Shown here: in pieces, positions 60,301 through 64,000 of the stretch
Position numbering within the stretch: the first letter of the stretch is position 1
Layout of the letters: each line of letters starts with the position of its first letter
Source of the DNA: Homalodisca vitripennis
Lineage: Eukaryota; Arthropoda; Insecta; Hemiptera; Cicadellidae
Direction of reading: 5' to 3'
NCBI RefSeq assembly: GCF_021130785.1
Contig: NC_060210.1
Span: 182,144,501 to 182,208,500, forward strand
Length of the DNA stretch: 64,000 bases
The notes under the pieces: model-generated
The model's database searches: none
The model's input: only the letters and a program-made list of their open reading frames with translations
What the model was told of the DNA's origin: nothing
Program-made: the position numbers and the translations under genes

Positions 60301-61226
60301 AGATTCCAGAACCCCATAGCTTTTTATATCAAATGAAAATACTGTGCTTAGAAAACAATTACTTAGGAAAATGAATAATTAATAACTCTGTTTCCTACTT
60401 GACAAATATAATGTCTAAAATATTATCATTGGGTGTTCCAGCAAATGTGGAGTTCTTGATAGCAACAACAAAACTGATAAACGGCAACTCCTTCATTGAG
60501 TCTTTAATGGAACCTATGCCTCAGGTCAGTATTACTGCCCTCTCAAACCCCATCCTATGACTTGTTTTAATATTCCACTTGTCTTCTCTTTGTTCATATA
60601 TAGGAGATCTTATTTTGTTTGTTGAATATTTTAAATAAGGGTTGTATAACTATGTAATTAAATTTTTGCTGTGGTTGCAAATTACAGTATAATGCTGTTT
60701 TGAGACTTCATGCACACAACAAAAAATTAATACAAAAATAAAAATAACACTGCATTTATGTCCAAAGTGTTTCCAAATTTTAAAATGTTCTATTTAAATT
60801 ATGCTTTAGAGAGGCAGTAAAAATTAAAGCTTTACTAACTAATTAGCAACAATGTTCATGTATTCTTTCTAACCGTCAAAAGAGAAACAATAATTGTTTA
60901 TACAATACAATTATTGTATTCTGGTTAAGCTGTTTTTACAGTGAGTCTTCGTTTTAATGCTTCTTTAATCTGGAATATGTTATAAATAATTATTCCAATT
61001 ATTCATGTGTTATACAACGTTTTTAATTGTAATTCTAAAATGGCATCAATTATATATTTTTATTTTATAATCTCAAAAATTAAAGTTAAAAAGATCATGC
61101 GTAAACTAAATGAATACACTATTATTTTTCTTCTTGTTGTTTTATGTATAAATAATAAGAGCTGTTTATTTAATTTATACATGTTTGTTTTATAGTTACA
61201 ATTCTGTTCTTATTTTTCAGGTTTAG
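36382..61226 (+). CDS. Vps33A: VPS33A (carnation), Sec1/Munc18 subunit of HOPS/CORVET
   Basis: VPS33A binds and templates SNARE bundles for late endosome-lysosome fusion. Coding exons: 36382-36483, 40885-41078, 41973-42054, 44161-44265, 46352-46640, 48661-48781, 53501-53661, 54218-54372, 54596-54748, 55647-55884, 58478-58606, 60442-60524 and probably 61221-61226. All are GT-AG and phases close to about 605 aa (human 596). Conserved blocks in order: [183 protein letters not shown]. The whole Sec1 domain is present. Exons 7 and 8 share a CAT codon that restores the SLATHTTIAEM alignment. The 2-codon last exon (V, stop) is least certain; reading through exon 12 instead gives a short different tail ending at TGA. 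The VPS33A call over VPS33B rests on global similarity. Confidence 0.96.
37045..37760 (-). pseudogene. LINE 3' fragment (jockey-like reverse transcriptase tail)
   Basis: On the minus strand a frame ending at 37544 reads [19 protein letters not shown], then [18 protein letters not shown] and stop. This is typical of the C-terminal end after the reverse transcriptase domain in jockey-like LINEs. An upstream stop (about 37715) marks decay. The 3' end of the element is the AATAAAGTTTCTTTCTTTC tail (+ strand GAAAGAAAGAAACTTTATT at about 37049-37067). 5' truncated, as usual for LINE copies. Lies in VPS33A intron 1. Confidence 0.6.
38490..38700 (-). repeat. Repeat sharing a [14 protein letters not shown] motif with 40440-40525
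   Basis: The minus-strand frame 38695-38498 ends in [20 protein letters not shown]. The MITE at 40102-40854 contains [18 protein letters not shown] on the + strand. The nucleotides are also similar, so these are two copies of one repeat family in opposite orientation. The motif is probably incidental translation of a hairpin-forming sequence, not a protein. Confidence 0.55.
38838..39296. mobile_element. Second, rearranged copy of the 10126-10637 MITE
   Basis: Shares CCCTTGAAACCTTATATTGT, AATAACACGAAATT, AGGGAGAAAAT, TACGTACTTATG and TAGATAGGGA with 10330-10625 in the same order. The right end GGCCTCCGGATAATA (39277-39291) matches, but about 140 bp of other sequence separates it from the TAGATAGGGA block, so an insertion or recombination has occurred. 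The left TATTATCC terminus is missing. VPS33A intron 1. Confidence 0.7.
40102..40854. mobile_element. 753-bp MITE just upstream of VPS33A exon 2
   Basis: Inverted termini CGGTACTTTGGGATTATACC continue into GACCACACC on both sides with no mismatch (29 bp). The 6-bp direct repeat AAGATT flanks it (40096-40101 and 40855-40860), which I read as the target duplication. The interior has a GC-rich hairpin (CAGCGCGGGCTTCGGCAGCA and its complement, about 40480-40523). No transposase coding capacity. Perfect termini point to a young insertion. It ends 30 nt before exon 2 (40885). A 6-bp duplication is not typical of mariner, piggyBac or hAT, so the superfamily is open. Confidence 0.85.
41478..41908. 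repeat. ~78-bp tandem repeat, six units, dimeric higher order
   Basis: Units carry CTAATATTGCACTTATGTG, TTTCTTGTCTAGTAGAA, AATTAGAAGAATCACTCTT and AAGGTTAATGAAACCT. Units alternate between two types (AATCACTCTTTAAG versus AATCGGTTTTGAAGGC), so the last four form two near-identical ~155-bp dimers. It ends about 65 bp before VPS33A exon 3, in intron 2. Confidence 0.9.
42151..42300. repeat. Imperfect foldback of about 150 bp
   Basis: The left arm runs from CACTGTCTTACACTG through GACTTGACTC, GGAGTCATCTTCGTCTGAAG and AGAT. The right arm is an inverted match (ATCTCTTCAGACGATCACGA, CTCC, then GAGTCAAGTC) with about 30 nt of loop. Mismatches are scattered. It is a small palindromic MITE or a transcript hairpin in VPS33A intron 3. 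No coding content. Confidence 0.8.
42944..43849 (-). mobile_element. Decayed mariner-like element, internally deleted
   Basis: TA on each side (42942-42943, 43850-43851). Inverted ends CAGGGTTATGAAAGTAATGC (left) and CAGTGTGCGTTATGAAAGTA (right, other strand) share GTTATGAAAGTAAT. On the minus strand the remains of a mariner transposase can be read across several frameshifts and stops: [12 protein letters not shown], then YLEVLKRL-like sequence, a HNNSPSH stretch in place of HDNxPSH, and [12 protein letters not shown] in place of SPDLAPxDFxLF. Both catalytic-motif stretches have lost Asp residues, and the N-terminal DNA-binding region is missing, so it cannot be active. VPS33A intron 3. Confidence 0.75.
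44590..45185. mobile_element. Foldback element carrying a mariner-type HTH fragment
   Basis: The left (44590-44790) and right (44985-45180) arms are inverted relative to each other. For example CATAAACATGGCCGCCTGTA on the left matches GCGGCCATGTTTATGCAA on the right, and TCCCACCAAATGTGAAT matches ATTCACATTTGGCGGGA. In the middle, 44780-44877 reads [20 protein letters not shown] then VVRQNYVK. This resembles the helix-turn-helix start of mariner/SETMAR-type transposases (AEIHRRL..VYG...MS...VR.W). No catalytic part follows. A solo right arm is at 1315-1560. VPS33A intron 4. Confidence 0.65.
48959..50016 (-). mobile_element. TTAA-flanked piggyBac-like element, internally deleted
   Basis: TTAA at 48959-48962 and 50013-50016. 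Termini TTAACCCTTTGAGGTC (left) and TTAACCCTTTGCAGTCGG (right, other strand) share the first 11 bases. Right subterminal region: CGGTCG (49978-49983) and CGACCG (49996-50001) form a palindrome, with another GGTCGACC just before (49935-49942). Reading inward on the minus strand there is a 45-codon acidic frame (49744-49607). No DDE domain. It lies in VPS33A intron 6, 177 bp after exon 6. Confidence 0.85.
49607..49744 (-). pseudogene. piggyBac-like transposase N-terminal fragment
   Basis: ATG at 49744 opens [20 protein letters not shown], continues with [11 protein letters not shown], and stops at a TAG (49609-49607). The same frame then continues with acidic sequence ([15 protein letters not shown]) to a second stop. 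Acidic N-terminus without a catalytic domain, as in the 29029-30095 element; the sequences differ, so they are different subfamilies. Confidence 0.6.
50453..50563. mobile_element. 111-bp palindromic MITE
   Basis: The left arm (50453-50490), from TGTGAAGGAAACAGGATTTT to TTTGCCATCG, and the right arm (50526-50563) are inverted copies over 38 bp with one mismatch, separated by 35 nt. No coding capacity. A longer diverged relative is at 14426-14622. It lies 100 bp before the mariner in VPS33A intron 6. Confidence 0.85.
50750..51778 (-). mobile_element. TTAA-flanked piggyBac-like element nested in the mariner
   Basis: TTAA at 50750-50753 and 51775-51778. Termini TTAACACTTTGAGTGCTG (left) and TTAACACTTAGAGTGCTA (right, other strand) differ at two positions. 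The right subterminal palindrome is CCGTAA-AA-TTACGG (51744-51757), with a degenerate copy at about 51703. On the minus strand at about 51470-51345 an acidic frame reads [20 protein letters not shown] then [13 protein letters not shown] and runs into CAGGTAAGAA, a possible splice donor. A second acidic piece ([15 protein letters not shown]) is at about 51190-51125. This suggests a split transposase N-terminus with the rest deleted. Confidence 0.85.
51862..52923 (+). CDS. Mariner transposase (DD34D), start codon mutated
   Basis: Cuts and pastes the element by binding its inverted ends. The frame is open for 353 codons from 51862 to the TAG at 52921-52923, the usual mariner length. The N-terminus has the two helix-turn-helix motifs ([17 protein letters not shown] and [14 protein letters not shown]; then [13 protein letters not shown]). 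The catalytic triad is intact: [13 protein letters not shown] and [10 protein letters not shown], with 34 residues between the second and third Asp. The family's usual opening would be ATG-GAA-TTA-ACT; here the first codon is ATA, so translation would need a non-ATG start, and the first GTG in frame (52072) would lose the first helix-turn-helix. WVFQEEPNP and the C-terminal EYFDNRF are family-typical. Intact otherwise, so decay has just begun. Confidence 0.92.
   Translation: MELTREHFCAIIFHNFRRGLTRQQCLDELNSLYGNEAPSYSTIKNWYNEFNRGRQSLKDESREGRPTTVVVSENIDAVHDLIKHDRHVTYREIEASLGISMTSINNILHEHLHVKKVCSRWIPHNLTNAQKDARVDWCKKMLQKFAQGASKAVYNICTGDESWIYSYDPETKQQSTVWVFQEEPNPTKVVRGRSTSKQMVACFFGITGHVATVALEQRKTVNSEWYTTICLPEVIEKLREKSKKRRIIILHHDNASCHRSAETMEFLTRQNIELMGHPPYSPDLAPDDFFLFPNIKKKRGQRFSTPEEAVSVFKTNVLEVLKSEWKKCFENWFQRMVKCIDLHGEYFDNRFKK
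53930..54020. repeat. Solo TTAA-type terminus in VPS33A intron 7
   Basis: GGAAATAAGCCATTGTCGTG then AACGTGTTAA ends at TTAA 54017-54020. Read on the other strand it starts TTAACACGTTCACGACAATG, a piggyBac-like terminus. The left end is not recognisable in this 556-bp intron, so the copy is probably truncated. Confidence 0.35.
55190..55646 (+). repeat. 91-bp tandem array duplicating the VPS33A exon 10 splice acceptor
   Basis: Units begin with TACTGTTGCAG at 55190, 55272, 55363, 55454 and 55545; the sixth start at 55636 leads into the real exon 10. Spacing is 82, 91, 91, 91, 91. Each unit holds the acceptor, a copy of the first ~57 nt of exon 10 (GAAAGACAGAGAGTGTATCC, then the AAGCTACTGAGG block) and about 23 nt of linker (ATGAGATACATGCTCAGATA). 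A partial unit precedes at 55140. The first two units have lost the CAG (TGTTACAAG, TGTTGAAGG); units 3-5 keep TGTTGCAG. Because 91 is not a multiple of 3, entry at unit 5 shifts frame and stops; entry at unit 3 (273 nt longer) starts in frame but meets TGA. Confidence 0.93.
56000..57471 (+). mobile_element. 1.47-kb DNA transposon of uncertain superfamily
   Basis: Inverted termini: CGGTCCATGCAAAAAGGGCT then TCAGT (left) and CGGTCCATGTAAAAAAGGGC then TTCAGT (right, other strand). Subterminal copies of the same AAAAAGGACTT(G/A)AGTC and GAAGCCCTTTTTGCATGG motifs occur at about 56165-56210 and 57241-57262. Flanks AATTGAAT (55992-55999) and ATTTCAAT (57472-57479) match at 6 of 8 positions and look like an 8-bp target duplication; using the right copy restores the LINE frame (WGNFNYLNS). 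It carries a fused, internally deleted protein (56392-57097). Confidence 0.75.
56392..57097 (+). pseudogene. Transposase-like protein, N- and C-termini fused by deletion
   Basis: The first part (56392-56535) reads [16 protein letters not shown], then [20 protein letters not shown], and stops. The second part, in another frame (from about 56522 to 57097), reads [20 protein letters not shown], then [40 protein letters not shown] and [28 protein letters not shown] recall this as the N-terminal and C-terminal ends of a large insect protein family with an RNase H-like core (possibly the DUF7869 type). The central catalytic region is missing. The junction lies around 56513-56530 and is out of frame. 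Family name is from memory and uncertain; the two-piece structure is seen directly. Confidence 0.5.
59280..59364. repeat. Solo right terminus of a TTAA element
   Basis: GGTTAGGACCGGCAATAAAA then TCGTACGGGTGGTCCTAAAA and GGGTTAA (TTAA 59361-59364). Read on the other strand it starts TTAACCCTTTTAGGACCACC, close to the TTAACCCTTTTACTGCCG type. TTAGGACC and GGTCCTAA form the same kind of subterminal inverted repeat seen in the complete elements. No left end found in VPS33A intron 11. Confidence 0.45.
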
Positions 61227-61329
61227 CTTTTTACCTCCGACTGTGATGAAGCTGATATACCAAAGGCTTATTGAACTTTTATACTTTATTATAGTCATCT
61301 AATTAAATATGTTTATAATTGTAAATACT

Positions 61330-61335
61330 AATAAA
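61330..61335 (+). terminator. Probable VPS33A poly(A) signal
   Basis: AATAAA 104 nt after the proposed stop at 61224-61226. It suits the model with the short last exon; its use is inferred. Confidence 0.5.
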
Positions 61336-61719
61336 TATAATATGCTTATAATTTCTGTTAAATAGTTCTACATTTTATTGAAGTTTTCCTACCTTAAATG
61401 CCTTACCAAAAGAGGAATTTTTGTGACAAGTTCTTTTTCTGATTATTTGCTTTAGAAGTTATTTTGCATTTATATTATCAAGGAACTGACTTTGATCTTT
61501 TTTGTCAAAAACTGAGTACAAGTTTTTTAAGTAAATACCATTTTTAAATTCCAACACTGCAGCGCTGCGGTTGGTATTCTGCACCTACCCACTGTCTACC
61601 TAAAATTGTTAGCAAACCACAGACTCATCATGGCAAAAATAAATCGTGTTTATATGTATTAAAATTCCTCCTTGGATTAAAAATCCCACCCAGTTTGAAA
61701 TATGTGCTTTTATTTGTTT

Positions 61720-62230
61720 TCTTAGAGCTAAAGGTGTAAAAACAGTCGAAATTCACCACTGGACTGGAATGGAATGTATGGAAAAAGCATTATGAGTGAT
61801 GGAATAGCACTAAAATGGGTAAAATCCTTAAACAATGGCCGAAAGAATGTTTATGATGAGGCACGGAGAGTACTACACCCGGTGATAAGAGGCGATTTGG
61901 TGCAGATAGAGAATGAAAGAGTGAAAAGTATCAAGACATTTCATGATTTCTATTATTAAAGGAGTTTCTTCAAGTTTCAAGAAGTTTTCAATATAAAGCT
62001 GTTATTGAATTTCTAAACTATCGAAAAAAATGATTGTTTTGCCGCATAACAGTACTCCTCTATATGCGGCAAAACAAACTCAAAATCTCATCACAACATT
62101 TGGTTGGGAAAAAGTTGGGGTTGATTAATACAACGCCAGTCTAGCGTCCAGTGACTACAATTTGTTTTGCAACTAAAGAAGGATCTCGAAGTTTAGCTCG
62201 TGTTGCACTCGCTGTTAAATCAGGTAGAAA
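61720..62230 (+). pseudogene. Decayed mariner/SETMAR-like transposase, internally deleted
   Basis: 61770-61956 reads VYGKSIMSDGIAL-like sequence (MYGKSIMSDGIALKWVKSLN, NGRKNVYDEARRVL), the second helix-turn-helix and linker of mariner/SETMAR-type transposases. About 62040-62170 then gives LPHNSTPLYAAKQTQNLITT, FGWEKVG and LASSDYNLFCN. These correspond to the HDNSTPH...YSPDLAPSDYHLF catalytic stretch. The Asp of HDN is lost, frames change and the region between is deleted. Terminal repeats were not located. It sits about 0.5 kb beyond VPS33A. Confidence 0.7.
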
Positions 62231-64000
62231 ACTTCTATTATGATGGTATACAAATGGTTGTCTTTCAAAATGATAAATGCCTCAATATTGATGGAAATAA
62301 TGTAAAAAGTAGGTCAAGTATGAGTTTACTCATAAAAATTAAATTTTTACAAAAAGTTTATTTTTGTTATAAATCAAAATGGTATTAATCATTTCACACA
62401 CTCTTTGTTTTTCAGGTTTTGCGCAGATACCATTATTGTAATGGTGGCTTGTTTTTGTTGTAAGTTCTAATTGTTAAATCTGTTCCTCTCTATATTTATT
62501 TGAATATGACTCTCTCCCAGCAACCTTGAAGTTTGACTAGCCATCAGATTTCTTTGTGCAAGAACACGATACCAGCTGACATATGATTTCATAACTTTGT
62601 AATTCATGATGATGAGTGATGAAGTGGTGATGAAATGCATTGAACAATTAATTTAAATCAGAAGGCAAAAAATAATGATTTATGGATTTTTGGCTTCACG
62701 AATTGCTTGTTTCCATGTCATTAACGTCATCCAATGTAGGTCAAACAATATGGCTGAGAATAATTAATTGGAGCATGGATCTTAAAACCTGATTCTATCA
62801 TCTGTTTTTTCATAGAAAACAATCATTGGGAGGTTAGCATTACGTGAACACTTATAGTGTCATAAAAGGAGTTAACCAATGATATCTATTTACTAGCTTA
62901 TTTTATTTAGTAAGGACCTTAAAATAAATAAATAAAATGAATGCCTTAAAAATTGTGATAACAATATAAACAAGCAATTAAAAGTAGTAATTTTAAATGC
63001 AAATAAAATCTGTTTATGTTTGGTTAGCCTACATGGACAATACATAATTTTCAAATGTGTTTTGCATATGACTATTCTTTAAAGGCTTAAGGGGAATTTG
63101 AGTATTTTGTTTCATAGGCCACAGAGGCTTACACTTAGCTGGATGATCATTACACAGTTTCTGATCATTACAAACAGCTTCTAATACATGTTTGTGTAAA
63201 TTGTGCTACTGGACACATTGGTGTAAAGGAGAACACGATACCACCATAAAAATTATATGAATAAAAAATGGAATTAATCCTAACAAATTTTCCAACCAGT
63301 ATATGTAAATGAAAAGGAGTAATGTATTTCTTTGCAAATTGTATTGAAACTCAACACAATCAATTGTATATCAACTGTTATAGCTGATAACTGTTTTTAT
63401 ACTGTGACAACACATATCATGGAAGCCTTTGGTAGCCAGTTTGCCAAATTCAAAATTAATAACCAAACGACAGGATGGTCAATAATCCTTTCAAGGACTA
63501 GAGTAAAGAAATTGTTTTGTTTGACAAAACATGTTTTTTCAAGTACTTTGTACTATAACTGCGTACTATTCTATAAAAGACTTAAAATGCATTTGGAAAA
63601 AAAATATCTTGACTGGTGTTTAAAATATTTTGGTTTTTGGTACTGTTATGAACACAATGCAATTTTTCATTTCAGTATTTAACATGTAATGTACAATGTA
63701 AAGTTTTTAACATTTTTTGAATAACAAGAAACAGTTTTACTGTGGGAAACATTACTTTTTATTCCTCAATATATAATACAATAAATTCTCTGTTACTTAG
63801 ACAATAAATAAAATAAAGTTTTACATGTTCATAAATAGAAAATTGCTTATCTATAAAGTTTAGACTTACATGGCACTTATGAATTTAACATACTGGAATG
63901 TTTAAAAACACTTACATTGTATTATTAAGTTGTCAGTATCCATTTTTCAGTTTATAATCACATGTTCAATTAATTTCTCTAACACAAAAAATGGTTATTT
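62231..64000. other. Downstream flank, no gene seen
   Basis: AT-rich sequence with no recognisable exon or complete element. The longest frame (63332-63682, 116 codons, +) has unremarkable composition and no motif I know. It could be chance, an exon of an unknown gene or part of an old repeat. Confidence 0.45.

Noticed and set aside
63332..63682. 116-codon + frame near the window end
   Set aside because: No recognisable motif, no neighbouring exon, AT-rich composition; too weak to call a gene.
1..64000. tRNA genes, bacterial-type operons, ribosome binding sites or prophage
   Set aside because: No cloverleaf with conserved tRNA boxes was recognised, and spliced genes exclude a bacterial reading of the window.

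Overview
This window is eukaryotic and AT-rich. It has long introns, GT-AG splice sites and many dispersed repeats. The three genes and the transposon families (mariner, piggyBac-like TTAA elements, a 5S-rRNA-like SINE, jockey-like LINE tails) point to an insect genome. I infer a hemipteran, possibly an auchenorrhynchan such as a leafhopper, but only from general resemblance of the repeats.

Three conserved housekeeping genes were rebuilt exon by exon, and all codon phases close. (1) SSU72, the RNA polymerase II CTD phosphatase, is on the + strand at 2099-16019: 5 coding exons, 194 aa, with a 9.7 kb second intron. (2) LSG1, the circularly permuted GTPase of 60S ribosome maturation, is on the - strand at 32274-20247: 11 exons, 593 aa. 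(3) VPS33A (Drosophila carnation), the Sec1/Munc18 subunit of HOPS/CORVET, is on the + strand at 36382-61226: 12 coding exons plus a probable 2-codon last exon, about 605 aa. SSU72 and LSG1 converge over 16.0-20.2 kb. LSG1 and VPS33A diverge from a 4.1 kb spacer. The three act in separate processes (transcription and 3' end formation, ribosome export, endolysosomal fusion) and show no operon-like link.

Almost everything else is mobile DNA and tandem repeats inside introns. The most coherent signal is a set of TTAA-flanked elements (638-1309, 26924-27515, 29029-30095, 48959-50016, 50750-51778). Several keep only the acidic N-terminal coding part of a piggyBac-like transposase, and four carry a short palindrome just inside the right end. 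Others are: a nearly intact 353-codon mariner transposase whose start codon reads ATA, with a TTAA element nested in its 5' region; a 1.47 kb element of uncertain superfamily inserted in a LINE reading frame (56000-57471); a foldback element carrying a mariner-type helix-turn-helix fragment (about 44590-45185); decayed mariners at 42944-43849 and 61720-62230; a 5S-like SINE at about 3411-3650; and a MITE ending 30 nt before VPS33A exon 2.

The most unusual gene-level feature is a 91-bp tandem array at 55190-55646. It repeats the 3' splice site and first ~57 nt of VPS33A exon 10 upstream of the real exon, giving several decoy acceptors. The two decoy registers I read both lead to early stops.
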